Positions 45,597 to 55,535 of a DNA stretch of 64,000 nt are shown piece by piece (positions within the stretch are counted from its first letter, which is position 1; the number at the start of each line of letters is the position of its first letter). The notes beneath the pieces were generated by a model. It was not told the origin of the DNA. It saw only the letters and a program-made list of their open reading frames with translations, and ran no database searches. Source of the DNA: Burkholderiaceae bacterium (GTDB taxonomy: Bacteria; Pseudomonadota; Gammaproteobacteria; Burkholderiales; Burkholderiaceae_C); contig CAKKRJ010000001.1 of NCBI GenBank assembly GCA_919902775.1, forward strand, positions 235,133 through 299,132. The letters run 5' to 3'. The position numbers were made by a program, and so were the translations under genes.

Positions 45597-48383
45597 GTGA
45601 CTTCATCTTCTAAGCCCCTTGACATCACTGCCCTCGACTCGTTGACCGGAGGCGCATTCCAAGCCGTGACCTCGGGTGAGCGCAGTGCCCGTTTGCGTGA
45701 ATGGCTCTTGTCCGAGCCCTCGACCGAGGTGTTGGCCGAGGTGTACCGAGAGATGTCCTCGCGCGACAAGGGCGCAGCCAAGTTGCTGAAGGAAAAGCTC
45801 GACGAACTCAAGCGCATGCACGGCCAAGAAGCCTTGGCCAGTGACTGGGCGCAAAAAGCCGAGCAGTTGTTGCAGGCCCCGCGCTTGAACATTGCCGACG
45901 CCATGGCCTGGCAGCGCGATGCCGCCAAAGCCGGTGCACCGCTGTCGCGCGAGCCCCTGGCCAGTTTGAAGGTGCGCTTGGCCGAAGTGGTCAAGGGCGT
46001 GGAAGATTTGCAGCACCAGGTGATGGTGCAACGCGAAGCCGCCGTGCTGCTGGCGCAGCGCATTGAAGTGCTCTCGACCAAACCGATGGCGGAAGCCCAG
46101 ACCAGCCTGGCGGGTTTGCAGGCCGATGTGGACCAGTGGCAGACACAGGCCCAGCAGCTGACCACCAACGCCGTGTGGCCGAGTGTGGACTTGAAATTTC
46201 CGGCCCAGCTGGACACGGCGCTCAGCCAATTGCAAGCGGTGTGGCAAGGTTTTTCTGCCGCCTTGGCGCTGGCACAGCAAGCCCAGGCTGACGCGAGCGC
46301 CGCTTTGCCATCGGTGCCCGTTTGGGCCGATGAAATTCGCCGTTTGCGCGGTGAAGTGGTGGCCGACATGCATACGCCCACCGCCGGTGCGGGCGAAGCC
46401 GAAGCGGCCAAAGAGCCCAAAGCCGCCAAACCCAAGATGGATGCGGCCCAGCGCCAGGCCTTGCGCGAGCAAGCCAGCCAAGCCGTGACGCTGGTTCTGG
46501 AAGCGCTTGAAAAACAAATCATTGAAAGCCAGGACGCCCCCTTGGCCGAGGCCGCTGGTGCTTTGCGCGCTGCGCTCAAAACCCATGGCAAGAACCTGGA
46601 CACCACGTTGGACGAGCGCGTGCACAAGGCATTGTTGACCGCCGGCGACACCGAAGGTTGGCAGCGCTGGCTGGCCGATCAGGTGCGCCAGGATCTGGTG
46701 GCCCAGGCTGAGGGCCTGCTGGATGCTGAAAAAGCCCCCACCGTGGGCGGCCGCAAGATGCAGGACAAGCTGCGCCAGTTGCGTGACAGCTGGAAGCAAA
46801 CCGACCAAGGCGGCTTGCCCAATCATGCGCTGTGGAAGCGTTTTGACGCCGCATGCAACGAGGCCTACAAAGCTGTGTTGGCCTGGTTGGAGCAGATGAA
46901 AAAAGAGTCGGCCGACCACCGCGCCCAGCGTTTGGCCTTGCTGGACGAGGTCAAAGCCTGGACCGTGGCGAACGCCGAAAGTGATGACTGGCGTGCGCAG
47001 CTGCGCGCCCTGCACCAGTTCGCCGATCGCTGGCGCAATGCAGGTCACCTGAGCGAAAAAGCTTTTGGTGAAATGCAGTCGCAGTGGAAGGTCGCCTTCA
47101 AAGCGGCGGCGGCGCGTCTGGAAGCGGCCCAAAAAGCCAGCGTCGAGCGACGCCAGGCCCTGATCAACGAAGCCCGTGAAGTGGGCGCTGCACCGGCTTT
47201 GCGTGTGGATGCTGTCAAAGCCTTGCAGCAACGCTGGCAGGTGGAAGCCCAGTCGGTCCCGTTGGACCGCAAAACCGAACAAAAGCTGTGGGAAGTGTTC
47301 CGTGCACCGCTGGACGAGGCTTTCCAGCGCAAAGGCTCGGACCGCCAAGCGACTGCCGCGCCCCTCAGCGCCCGCGACCGGGCCGTGATCGACGCGTCCA
47401 AAGCGCTCGACGAAGCCAATGCCGGTGGCGATGCCTCCAAGATCCGCGCCGCCATGGCGGCACTGGATGCCGCTTTGCGCGGCCAGGCCCAGGAAGCGCG
47501 GGCCCTTCAAGCACCCGTGGCCGTGCCTGTGGCCGCACCAGCGGCTGTCGCACCTGCTGCACCATCTTCGGATGCTCCCGCTGAAGGCGCCGTGGTCGAC
47601 GCCCCTGTGGCACAGGCTGACGCAGCCGCACCGGCAGAAGTTACCGAAGTCAGCACCGACAGCGGTGAAGCGGGCGAGGCACCCGTCCCCGAAGCCGCTC
47701 CTGTGGTGGCCCCCAAACCTGCCAAACCGGTGGTGGCGGTGCGCGGCGATGACCGTCCAGGGCAAAAGAAGACCGAAGCTGCATCAGGGCGCGATGGCCG
47801 TGACGGGCGCCGTGACGGCCGTCCCGGTGACCGGAATGCACGCCCCGGTGGTGACCGTGGCGGGGATCGCTTTGGTGACCGGGGTGCGCGCGGCGAAGGG
47901 CGTGATTTTAGGGAAGACCGCGGCCCTCGCCTGGGCGATGCCGCTTTCCGTGCCCAGCGCGAGGCGATGGAGCGCGCCGAAATGTCCTTGCGCAAATTGG
48001 CCGCACAAGCCCACGGCGAAACCTTGACCCGCTTGATGACCGCCTGGCAAGAACGCCAAGCCGATGCCTTGCCCAGCGCACAAGAGCTGGGCCGCGCCAT
48101 CAACGCTGCGACCCGCCAGGCTTGGGCGCAAGCGGTCAGTACAGAACCCAAAACCCCGGCCGCCACGTCTTTGTTGCGCCTGGAGATGGCGGCTGAAGTA
48201 CCGACCCCTGCCGACAACCTGAACGAGCGCCGGGCGCTGCAATTGCAATTGCTGACCCAGCGCAACCAGCCCGGCCCCAGCGAAACCTGGGGTCAGGATG
48301 TGGCGCAAGTCTTGTCCGGTCCGCACGAAGCGGCCACCGCACGCCGTTTGCAAAACGTCTTGAAGAACCTGCTGCGCGGTTGA
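45597..48383 (+). CDS. DUF349 domain protein, large, GTG start
   Basis: The protein has 928 residues and is mostly helical. Several DUF349-type repeats are recognisable, such as the one around 355-425 (WKQTDQGGLPNHALWKRF) and further copies between 430 and 590. A long Ala/Pro/Val-rich low-complexity region (about 635-720) and an Arg/Gly/Asp-rich stretch (about 725-785) precede a C-terminal helical part. DUF349 proteins are cytoplasmic, of uncertain function, and linked to stress or RNA processes in some bacteria. The RGD-rich part resembles RNA-binding RGG tails. The start is a GTG without a clear ribosome site. Confidence 0.85.
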   Translation: MTSSSKPLDITALDSLTGGAFQAVTSGERSARLREWLLSEPSTEVLAEVYREMSSRDKGAAKLLKEKLDELKRMHGQEALASDWAQKAEQLLQAPRLNIADAMAWQRDAAKAGAPLSREPLASLKVRLAEVVKGVEDLQHQVMVQREAAVLLAQRIEVLSTKPMAEAQTSLAGLQADVDQWQTQAQQLTTNAVWPSVDLKFPAQLDTALSQLQAVWQGFSAALALAQQAQADASAALPSVPVWADEIRRLRGEVVADMHTPTAGAGEAEAAKEPKAAKPKMDAAQRQALREQASQAVTLVLEALEKQIIESQDAPLAEAAGALRAALKTHGKNLDTTLDERVHKALLTAGDTEGWQRWLADQVRQDLVAQAEGLLDAEKAPTVGGRKMQDKLRQLRDSWKQTDQGGLPNHALWKRFDAACNEAYKAVLAWLEQMKKESADHRAQRLALLDEVKAWTVANAESDDWRAQLRALHQFADRWRNAGHLSEKAFGEMQSQWKVAFKAAAARLEAAQKASVERRQALINEAREVGAAPALRVDAVKALQQRWQVEAQSVPLDRKTEQKLWEVFRAPLDEAFQRKGSDRQATAAPLSARDRAVIDASKALDEANAGGDASKIRAAMAALDAALRGQAQEARALQAPVAVPVAAPAAVAPAAPSSDAPAEGAVVDAPVAQADAAAPAEVTEVSTDSGEAGEAPVPEAAPVVAPKPAKPVVAVRGDDRPGQKKTEAASGRDGRDGRRDGRPGDRNARPGGDRGGDRFGDRGARGEGRDFREDRGPRLGDAAFRAQREAMERAEMSLRKLAAQAHGETLTRLMTAWQERQADALPSAQELGRAINAATRQAWAQAVSTEPKTPAATSLLRLEMAAEVPTPADNLNERRALQLQLLTQRNQPGPSETWGQDVAQVLSGPHEAATARRLQNVLKNLLRG

Positions 48384-48404
48384 TGGTTTTTTGATTGCTG
48401 CAGC

Positions 48405-48433
48405 AAAAAGGCCGCTCTATAAGTGGCCTTTTT
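48405..48433 (+). terminator. Intrinsic terminator after the DUF349 gene
   Basis: AAAAAGGCCGCT and AGTGGCCTTTTT form a stem with one mismatch, followed by a T-rich tract. It begins 22 bp after the stop. Confidence 0.75.
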
Positions 48434-48463
48434 ATTGGGTGCGCCCGGCTTCAGGCTTGGCGA

Positions 48464-48524
48464 TGTCGGACCTGAAGTTGCCGACGGAGCCTGTGGCTTG
48501 TAGGTCGGCGGCTTCAGCCCCGAC
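48464..48524. repeat. REP-like pair, GTAG family, overlapping the lpxH 3' end
   Basis: The right unit (48500-48524) is identical to the copies at 35640 and 35819. The left part (about 48464-48486) is a degenerate inverted copy that keeps the stem through paired changes and has lost the GTAG head. The right unit contains the lpxH stop codon (48514-48516). Confidence 0.75.
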
Positions 48525-49323
48525 TTGAGTTCAAAGGGCTATGGCCTACATCCAGACGCTGAGCGGGCCCCTCGCGCTGCAACCTGAACACCTGCGCCCG
48601 CCAAGGGGCGTGGTCGAGTGACCAGTCGCTTAAGACATGCCGTTGCGCCGTGCCCAGTGCGTGGTCTGCGGGGCGGTGGGTGTGGCCATGGACCAGCCGA
48701 TCGGCTTGGGCTTGGCCCAGCCAGAACAGGCTCATGTCCAGGTCAGCATCGGCAAAGACCATGCCCTGGTGTTTTTGCGATTCACTCAGTTCACGCAGGC
48801 TGCGTGCAAATGCCTGGCGTTCGGCCAAAGGCTGGGCCAAAAATGCGCGTTGCCATTCGGGGTCACGGGCCTGCAGACGGAAGGCTTGGTAGGGTTTGTC
48901 GTCCAGACACAGGGCATCGCCGTGGCTGAGCAAAATGCGCTGCTGGCCCAGTGCCAGCAAGGTGGGATCGGTCAGGGGCTGCACGCCGCAGCCGGCCAGA
49001 AAGTCGGCCCCCACCAGGAAGTCCCGGTTGCCGGGCATGAGGGCCACCGGTATGCGTTGTGTCGTTTCGCGCAAAACGTCGGCGCAGCTTTGCAAAAACG
49101 GGTCTTGTGCTGCGGCGTCGTCGCCGATCCAGACCTCAAACAAGTCGCCCAGAATCAGCACCGCATCGGCCGGTGTGCTGGCCATGTAGTCGCGCCAGGC
49201 TTTGAACGTGGTGGACGCGCTGGCCTGCAGGTGCAGGTCCGAGATCAGGTCCACCGTTTGCCATGCCGCTGGCGCCGTCAGCAAGCCGATGTTCGGCGTG
49301 GTGGTGCGCGGGTCAGCGGACAT
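48514..49323 (-). CDS. lpxH: UDP-2,3-diacylglucosamine diphosphatase LpxH
   Basis: The protein has 269 residues. The metallophosphatase motifs are complete: SDLHL (28-32), LGDLFEVWIGDD, GNRDFLVG, LSHGDALC and HGHTHRP. It hydrolyses UDP-diacylglucosamine to lipid X in lipid A synthesis. The last four codons (encoding SSRG) and the stop lie inside a REP-like element, so the present C-terminus was set by that insertion. It is 12 bp downstream of ppiB. Confidence 0.95.
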   Translation of the reverse strand: MSADPRTTTPNIGLLTAPAAWQTVDLISDLHLQASASTTFKAWRDYMASTPADAVLILGDLFEVWIGDDAAAQDPFLQSCADVLRETTQRIPVALMPGNRDFLVGADFLAGCGVQPLTDPTLLALGQQRILLSHGDALCLDDKPYQAFRLQARDPEWQRAFLAQPLAERQAFARSLRELSESQKHQGMVFADADLDMSLFWLGQAQADRLVHGHTHRPADHALGTAQRHVLSDWSLDHAPWRAQVFRLQREGPAQRLDVGHSPLNSSRG

Positions 49324-49334
49324 GGCGTTGCCGC

Positions 49335-49841
49335 TCAGATGGCGACTGCTTTTTCGATCACGACGTCTTCTTTGGGCACGTCACCGTGGCCGCCGCGGTT
49401 GCCGGTCTTGACGCCTTTGATTTGGTCAACCACTTCGGTGCCCTTGACCACTTTGCCAAACACGGCATAGCCCCAGCCTTGCATGGAGGGGGCGGTGTGG
49501 TTCAGAAAGTCGTTTTTGGCCACGTTGATGAAGAACTGCGACGAGGCGGAGTGGGGCGCCGAAGTGCGGGCCATGGCCACGGTGTATTCGTCGTTTTTCA
49601 GGCCGTTGTTGGCTTCGTTTTCGATGGTGGCATCGGTGGGCTTTTGGCTCATGCCGGGCTCAAAGCCGCCGCCCTGGACCATGAAGCCGGGGATCACACG
49701 GTGAAAAATCGTGTTGTTGTAATGGCCTTTGTTCACATACGCCAGAAAGTTTTCTGTGGACTTGGGGGCTTTTTCGGCATCCAGTTCGAGCGTGATGACG
49801 CCGTAGCCAGTGATGTGCAGTTCAACTTGTGGGTTGCTCAT
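49335..49841 (-). CDS. ppiB: Cytoplasmic peptidyl-prolyl cis-trans isomerase B
   Basis: This is a 168-residue cyclophilin. The active-site Arg and Phe are in [15 protein letters not shown] (about 47-61). [17 protein letters not shown] and the [11 protein letters not shown] segment follow. It has no signal peptide. It begins 5 bp after the exported paralogue, so the two cyclophilin genes form a tandem pair. Confidence 0.96.
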   Translation of the reverse strand: MSNPQVELHITGYGVITLELDAEKAPKSTENFLAYVNKGHYNNTIFHRVIPGFMVQGGGFEPGMSQKPTDATIENEANNGLKNDEYTVAMARTSAPHSASSQFFINVAKNDFLNHTAPSMQGWGYAVFGKVVKGTEVVDQIKGVKTGNRGGHGDVPKEDVVIEKAVAI

Positions 49842-49845
49842 GGTG

Positions 49846-50535
49846 TTACTTCAACAAAGTGATGGATTGAATGAGGATCGGTGTCCGGGGGACATCGGTT
49901 GGAAAAGGACCGCCCGCACCGGTGGGGGTGGTCCTGATTTTTTGGACCACGTCCATGCCGGACGTGACTTTGCCAAAAACGGTGTAACCGAACAACTGGG
50001 GGGCGTTCAGCAGTTGGGCGCGGGCGATTTTCTCGTAAACACGGCCCTGGTATTCAAATTTGGCCACCGGGTCGCCATCGGGGATGGGGGTGGGGTCTAA
50101 AAACGCGTTGTCGACCACGTTGATGAAAAACTGCGAGGTGGCCGATTGCGGGTCGTTGGTGCGCGCCATGGCCAGGGTGCCGGTGGTGTTTTTCAGGCCA
50201 GCGGCCAGCGATTGGCGGCCTTCGTGCGGCACTGGGGCGCGGGTTTTCTTCTCTTTGTACTGGGCGTCATAGCCGCCGCCTTGCACCATGAAGCCCGCAA
50301 TCACCCGGTGAAAAATCGTGCCGTCGTAGTGCTTGTCGTTCACGTATTGCAAAAAGTTGGCCACGGTTTTGGGGGCTTTGTCGGTGTACAACTCGGCTTC
50401 GATGTCCCCGGCCGATGTGCTGATTCGCACTTTGCTGGTGCCCGCTGTTTGGGCCTGGCTGGCCAAGGGCAGGGTCAGGGCCAAAGGCAGGGCAATGGCC
50501 AACGCCAAAGAGGTCAAAAAACGGGAGCGGTGCAT
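49846..50535 (-). CDS. ppiA: Periplasmic peptidyl-prolyl cis-trans isomerase
   Basis: This is a 229-residue cyclophilin with a signal peptide cleaved after about residue 29 (LPLASQAQT). The catalytic segment is [19 protein letters not shown] 20-30 residue insertion around 145-175 ([20 protein letters not shown]) is absent from the cytoplasmic paralogue. It helps fold envelope proteins. Confidence 0.93.
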   Translation of the reverse strand: MHRSRFLTSLALAIALPLALTLPLASQAQTAGTSKVRISTSAGDIEAELYTDKAPKTVANFLQYVNDKHYDGTIFHRVIAGFMVQGGGYDAQYKEKKTRAPVPHEGRQSLAAGLKNTTGTLAMARTNDPQSATSQFFINVVDNAFLDPTPIPDGDPVAKFEYQGRVYEKIARAQLLNAPQLFGYTVFGKVTSGMDVVQKIRTTPTGAGGPFPTDVPRTPILIQSITLLK

Positions 50536-50605
50536 GGGGTCCTTCAGATAGGCGAGGAATGACAGGCGGGGCGTGTCACAGGGGCTACGGCGGGATTCAG
50601 GGGCA

Positions 50606-51115
50606 TCAAGGCGTGGCAGCTTTCAGCAGCAGCTCGGCCCCCAGACGCTTGCGGGTCGCACTGGACGATGGCGTGGCCTGGCTGGCATTGGCGTAGGCCT
50701 GAATCGCCAGCGCGATGTACACATCGCCCAGGTTTTCCAGCGCCGTGGCGTAATCCGGGCGGGCACGCACAGCGGCTTGCAAGGCTTCCAGGGCCTCGGC
50801 GTAACGGTTTTGGCGCGCCAGCAGGGCGGCCAGGTTGTTGTGCGGTTCTGGCAGTTCGGGGAAAGATTGGGTCAAGGCCTGCAGGGTGGCCATGGCCTGT
50901 GCGGTCTGCCCTTGCCCATCTTGGATGCGGCTGAATAACAGGCGCATCTGTGGGTCGGTCGGGTGCAATTTCAGGTGCTGTTCGGCCTCGGTCTGGGCCT
51001 TGGCCCATTCCTGCGCCACCACCCAGTGGTTCACATCGCTGTAAACGTCGGCTTTGGCGCTGGCACTGAACACCACCAAAAGACAAGACAAGACGAACGG
51101 GAGTAGAGAGTGCAT
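50606..51115 (-). CDS. Exported TPR-repeat protein
   Basis: The protein has 169 residues. A signal peptide (about 1-22, ending ASAKA) is followed by about three TPR-like repeats between 30 and 130 (WAKAQTEAEQHLKLHPTDPQ is the first) and a short Ala/Ser-rich tail. TPR domains mediate protein contacts, and the partner is unknown. It precedes ppiA by 70 bp and is divergent from cysS. The start at 51115 (MHSLLPF) is preferred over a TTG at 51124. Confidence 0.85.
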   Translation of the reverse strand: MHSLLPFVLSCLLVVFSASAKADVYSDVNHWVVAQEWAKAQTEAEQHLKLHPTDPQMRLLFSRIQDGQGQTAQAMATLQALTQSFPELPEPHNNLAALLARQNRYAEALEALQAAVRARPDYATALENLGDVYIALAIQAYANASQATPSSSATRKRLGAELLLKAATP

Positions 51116-51356
51116 GCGCGCCAAAAGCTTCGAATCTGGGCTGCCAAGAACTGGGAGCGGGGCCCCTGACGGGGATATACTGAAGGGTCATTGTAGCGGA
51201 GGCCATGCGCCACACCGCTGCCTGCAAGCGCTGCTGCCCACGTGTACGGCGGCCATTTTCAAGCTGAATTTCCTGATTCCTTCTTTCCCGTCCAGCCCTT
51301 GGTGTTGGGCGTTGTTTTGTCGGTTGTTTGTGATTCCAAAACTTCTTTGATCTGAC

Positions 51357-52733
51357 ATGAGTCTGCGCATTTTCAACACCTTGAGTCGTGCTGTTTCTGA
51401 GTTTTCGCCGGCCGAGCCGGGCCATGTGCGCATGTACGTTTGCGGCATGACGGTGTACGACCTGTGCCATCTGGGCCACGCCCGCTCAATGATCGCGTTC
51501 GATGTGGTGCAGCGTTGGCTGAAGGCCAGCGGCTACCAGGTCACGTATGTCCGCAACGTGACCGACATCGATGACAAGATCATCAAACGCGCCTTGGAAA
51601 ATGGCGAAACCATCCGGAATTTGACCGACCGCATGATCGATGCGTTGCACCAGGACGCGGATGCCCTGGGCATTGAGCGCCCGCAGCATGAGCCCCGTGC
51701 CACCGATTACGTGCCCCAAATGCTGGGCATGATCGGCGCCCTGGAGCAAAAAGGCCTGGCCTACCGCGCGGACAATGGCGACGTGAACTATGCCGTGCGC
51801 AAATTCCCCGGTTACGGCAAGTTGTCGGGCAAGTCGCTCGACGAGCTGAATGCGGGTGAGCGCGTGGCGGTCGAGACCGACAAAAACGACCCGCTGGACT
51901 TCGTGCTGTGGAAGAGCGCCAAGCCCACCGAACCCGAAGACGTCAAATGGGCCAGCCCCTTCGGCACAGGCCGCCCCGGCTGGCACATCGAGTGCTCGGC
52001 CATGGCCTGCGAGCTGTTGGGTCAGACCTTTGACATCCATGGCGGTGGGGCCGACTTGCAGTTTCCGCACCACGAAAACGAGATCGCCCAAAGCGAAGGC
52101 GCCAACGGCCAGCCGCTGGCGCGCTTTTGGATGCACAACGGCTTCATCAATGTGGACAACGAAAAAATGTCCAAAAGCCTGGGCAATTTCTTCACCATCC
52201 GCGATGTGCTGAAAGAGTTCGACGCCGAAACCGTGCGTTTTTTCATCGTGCGCAGCCATTACCGCAGCGCACTCAATTACAGCGATGTGCACCTGAACGA
52301 CGCCAAAGGCGCGTTGAAGCGCTTGTACACCGCGCTGCAAGCCGTGCCGCCTGCCGATGTGACCATCGACTGGGCCGACCCGCTGGCGGCCCGCTTCAAG
52401 GCGGCGATGGACGAAGACTTTGGCACGCCAGAAGCCGTGGCGGTGCTGTTCGAGTTGGCTGGCGAAGTCAACCGCAGCGGCTCGGCCGAGCGCGCGGGTT
52501 TGCTCAAGGCCTTGGGCGGCTTGCTGGGCTTGCTGCTAACCGATCCGACCACCCATTTGCAGTCGGGCGCGGGCCTGGACGATGGCGCCATCCAGGCGCA
52601 GATTCAGGCACGTGCGGACGCCAAAAAGGCCAAAAACTTTGCCGAAGCCGACCGCATCCGCAATGAGTTGCTGGCCCAGGGCGTTGTGCTCAAAGACTCG
52701 GCTGCCGGCACCACCTGGGAGGCCGCGCAGTGA
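51357..52733 (+). CDS. cysS: Cysteinyl-tRNA synthetase
   Basis: The protein has 458 residues. Zinc-binding Cys in VCGMTVYD (about 28), the HIGH-type motif CHLGHA (36-41), the [10 protein letters not shown] segment and KMSKSLGNF (about 266-274) are all present. The anticodon-binding domain is at the C-terminus. A GATCTGAC stretch lies before the ATG with no strong ribosome site. It is divergent from the TPR protein across 241 bp in which nothing else is seen. Confidence 0.97.
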   Translation: MSLRIFNTLSRAVSEFSPAEPGHVRMYVCGMTVYDLCHLGHARSMIAFDVVQRWLKASGYQVTYVRNVTDIDDKIIKRALENGETIRNLTDRMIDALHQDADALGIERPQHEPRATDYVPQMLGMIGALEQKGLAYRADNGDVNYAVRKFPGYGKLSGKSLDELNAGERVAVETDKNDPLDFVLWKSAKPTEPEDVKWASPFGTGRPGWHIECSAMACELLGQTFDIHGGGADLQFPHHENEIAQSEGANGQPLARFWMHNGFINVDNEKMSKSLGNFFTIRDVLKEFDAETVRFFIVRSHYRSALNYSDVHLNDAKGALKRLYTALQAVPPADVTIDWADPLAARFKAAMDEDFGTPEAVAVLFELAGEVNRSGSAERAGLLKALGGLLGLLLTDPTTHLQSGAGLDDGAIQAQIQARADAKKAKNFAEADRIRNELLAQGVVLKDSAAGTTWEAAQ

Positions 52734-53380
52734 CGGGCACACCAAAGTCTGCTGTGGTGTCTGTGACGCCCGCTTATTGGGCCGAGGCGTGTGCGCACCT
52801 GTCCAAAAAAGACCGGGTGATGAAAAAATTGATTCCCCAGTTTGGCGACGCGATTTTGGAAACCCGAGGCGATGCATTTGTCACCCTGGCGCGCTCCATC
52901 GTGGGGCAGCAAATTTCGGTCAAGGCCGCGCAATCGGTCTGGGACCGTTTTTCGGTGCTGCCCAAGCGCCTGACACCGGCTGCCGTGCTCAAGCTCAAGG
53001 TGGACGACATGCGGGCCGCGGGTTTGTCGGCGCGCAAGGTCGAATACCTGGTGGACTTGGCTATGCATTTCAGCGCCGGCTCTGTTCACGTCAAGGCGTG
53101 GCAAGAGATGGACGACGACGCCATCATCGATGAGCTGATGGCCATTCGGGGCATTGGCCGCTGGACCGCCGAGATGTTCCTGATTTTTCACCTCATGCGG
53201 CCCAATGTGCTGCCGCTGGACGATGTGGGCCTGATCAACGGCATCAGTCGCAACTATTTCTCGGGCGAACCGGTCAGCCGAAGTGACGCCCGTGAAGTGG
53301 CTCAGGCCTGGACGCCCTATGCCACGGTGGCAACTTGGTATATTTGGCGCTCGCTGGACCCCGTCCCCGTGGCGTATTGA
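52730..53380 (+). CDS. DNA-3-methyladenine glycosylase II, AlkA-like
   Basis: The protein has 216 residues and the HhH-GPD fold. The helix-hairpin-helix [15 protein letters not shown] (about 137-151) is followed by the catalytic Asp in LPLDDVGLI (about 161-169). It removes alkylated purines from DNA. The start is a GTG overlapping the cysS stop by four bases. The N-terminal AlkA beta domain is absent, as in the short bacterial AlkA-like type. Confidence 0.92.
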   Translation: MTGTPKSAVVSVTPAYWAEACAHLSKKDRVMKKLIPQFGDAILETRGDAFVTLARSIVGQQISVKAAQSVWDRFSVLPKRLTPAAVLKLKVDDMRAAGLSARKVEYLVDLAMHFSAGSVHVKAWQEMDDDAIIDELMAIRGIGRWTAEMFLIFHLMRPNVLPLDDVGLINGISRNYFSGEPVSRSDAREVAQAWTPYATVATWYIWRSLDPVPVAY

Positions 53381-53427
53381 GGGGCTGGACGTTGGCGTCC
53401 ACCCGGTTATGAACAGAGGAGTAAAAC

Positions 53428-54402
53428 TTGGCCAAAAAAACATTTCTCGACTTTGAGCAACCCGTTGCCGAACTCGAAGCCAAGATCGAAGAGTTGCGCT
53501 ATGTGCAGACCGAATCGGCGGTGGACATCACCCTCGAGATCGACCAGCTGAGCAAAAAAAGCCAGCAACTGACCAAAGACATTTACAGCGATCTGACCCC
53601 TTGGCAGGTCACCAAAATTTCGCGTCACCCCGAGCGTCCCTATACATTGGACTACATCAACGGCATCTTCACCGACTTTGTCGAGATGCACGGCGACCGC
53701 CACTTTGCCGACGATTTGTCCATCGTGGGCGGTTTGGCCCGTTTCAATGGCCAAGCCTGCATGGTGCTGGGTCAGCAAAAAGGTCGCGATACCAAAGAGC
53801 GCACGCTGCGCAACTTTGGCATGAGCAAGCCCGAGGGCTACCGCAAGGCGCTGCGCCTGATGAAAACGGCTGAAAAATTCAAGCTGCCCGTGTTCACCTT
53901 TGTGGACACCCCGGGTGCGTACCCCGGCATTGACGCTGAAGAGCGAGGGCAGTCCGAGGCGATTGGGCGCAACATTTTCGAGATGGCCCAACTGGAAGTG
54001 CCGATCATCACCACCATCATTGGCGAAGGCGGCTCTGGTGGCGCACTGGCCATTTCGGTGGCCGATCAAGTGTTGATGCTGCAGTACTCGGTCTATTCGG
54101 TCATCAGCCCCGAAGGCTGTGCCTCGATTTTGTGGAAAACCAGCGAAAAAGCCGAAGTGGCCGCCGATGCTTTGGGCATCACCGCGCACCGCCTGAAGGC
54201 CTTGAATTTGGTCGACAAAATTGTCAACGAACCCGTGGGCGGCGCCCACCGAGACCCCGAGCAAATGGTGTCTTTCCTCAAACGCGCTTTGGGCGATGCC
54301 TGGCGCCAAGTGGCCGACCTCAAGCCCAAAGAACTGTTGGAGCGCCGCTACGAGCGTTTGAACAGCTACGGCCGCTTCACCGACACCAAAGCGGGCAAGT
54401 GA
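53428..54402 (+). CDS. accA: Acetyl-CoA carboxylase carboxyltransferase subunit alpha, TTG start
   Basis: The protein has 324 residues. The N-terminal helical part ([18 protein letters not shown]) is followed by the carboxyltransferase core with [31 protein letters not shown] (about 155-174) and [11 protein letters not shown] (about 198-208). It works with AccD to make malonyl-CoA. The start is TTG at 53428, with AGAGGAG upstream at correct spacing. No ATG fits the family start. Confidence 0.97.
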   Translation: MAKKTFLDFEQPVAELEAKIEELRYVQTESAVDITLEIDQLSKKSQQLTKDIYSDLTPWQVTKISRHPERPYTLDYINGIFTDFVEMHGDRHFADDLSIVGGLARFNGQACMVLGQQKGRDTKERTLRNFGMSKPEGYRKALRLMKTAEKFKLPVFTFVDTPGAYPGIDAEERGQSEAIGRNIFEMAQLEVPIITTIIGEGGSGGALAISVADQVLMLQYSVYSVISPEGCASILWKTSEKAEVAADALGITAHRLKALNLVDKIVNEPVGGAHRDPEQMVSFLKRALGDAWRQVADLKPKELLERRYERLNSYGRFTDTKAGK

Positions 54403-54430
54403 GCCGGCGCTGAGCCGTCTGGCCGCGCAA

Positions 54431-55411
54431 ATGGCTTCAGACATGGCCTCCACCGTGGCGTCTTCATCCCCTTTGCCCATCGAACAGGCCCTGGCTGATT
54501 TCAGCCCGGGCCTTCCTTTTGCAGTGGCCTTCAGTGGCGGTGCCGATTCCACCGCGCTGCTGTTGGCCTGCGCCCGGCGTTGGCCCGGGCAGGTGAGGGC
54601 GGTGCACATCCACCATGGCCTGCAAGCGGCAGCCGATGGTTTTGAGGCGCATTGCCGTGTGTTGTGCGCGCAGTGGGGCGTGCCGCTGGCCGTGCGCCGT
54701 GTGCACGCCGGTCATGCCCCGGGCCAAAGCCCCGAAGACGCTGCCCGCCAAGCCCGTTACCAGGCATTGGCCGAAGCGGTTCAGACCGAGTGGCCCGATG
54801 TGCACGATGTCGCGCTGGCCCAGCATGCCGATGACCAAATCGAAACCTTGTTGATTGCCTTGTCGCGTGGCGCAGGCCTGCCGGGTCTGGCCAGCATGCC
54901 GGCGCACTGGCAGCGGCAAGGGCTGAACTGGCACCGCCCCTGGCTGACAGTGCCGGGCGCGGCCTTGCGCGAGTGGCTGCACCGGCAGGGCCAAAGCTGG
55001 ATCGAAGACCCCAGCAACACCGACGAACGCTTCACCCGCAACCGCATCCGCGCCCATGTGCTGCCGGCCTTGGCCAAGGCCTTGCCTGCTTTTCGCGAGA
55101 CCTTTGCACGCAGCGCGGCCCATGCCGCGCAGGCGCAAGAAGTCTTGAACGAAGTGGCCGCGCAAGACCTGGCGCAAGTGGGCGTGCCGCCGCGCATCCA
55201 GGCCTTGCAACAACTGAGCCGAGCCCGTCAGGCGCTGGTGCTGCGCCACTGGCTGCGGCAACAGCACGCCACCACGCCCAGCACCGCACAGCTGAATGAG
55301 CTGCTCGACCAGGTGGCGGCGTGCACCACCCGAGGCCATCGGCTGCACCTGAAAGTAGGGCAAGGTTTTGTGCAGCGAGCGGGCGCCCACTTGGCATGGC
55401 AGGTGATTTGA
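54431..55411 (+). CDS. tilS: tRNA(Ile)-lysidine synthase
   Basis: The protein has 326 residues. The PP-loop SGGADS (35-40), AQHADDQIETLLI (about 134-146) and RNRIRAHVLPAL (about 199-210) are present. The C-terminal domain is shorter than in E. coli TilS. It modifies the AUA-decoding anticodon. Two Met codons (54431 and 54443) are possible starts. Confidence 0.94.
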   Translation: MASDMASTVASSSPLPIEQALADFSPGLPFAVAFSGGADSTALLLACARRWPGQVRAVHIHHGLQAAADGFEAHCRVLCAQWGVPLAVRRVHAGHAPGQSPEDAARQARYQALAEAVQTEWPDVHDVALAQHADDQIETLLIALSRGAGLPGLASMPAHWQRQGLNWHRPWLTVPGAALREWLHRQGQSWIEDPSNTDERFTRNRIRAHVLPALAKALPAFRETFARSAAHAAQAQEVLNEVAAQDLAQVGVPPRIQALQQLSRARQALVLRHWLRQQHATTPSTAQLNELLDQVAACTTRGHRLHLKVGQGFVQRAGAHLAWQVI

Positions 55412-55535
55412 CAGCAAAAGCCCCTGGCCTGGTGGTTACAATTGACCGGTTTTGCTGGGCTAAAAACCCTTCAAATCTTGGCGGTTCGGGCTTTCAAAGT
55501 TCGCACCCGCATTCATCTTCACTTCAAAACTACAC

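Noticed and set aside
45603..47765. 720-codon antisense frame across the DUF349 gene
   Set aside because: High GC and biased third positions leave the complementary frame open. The antisense product is His/Gly/Leu-rich with no domain and no ribosome site.
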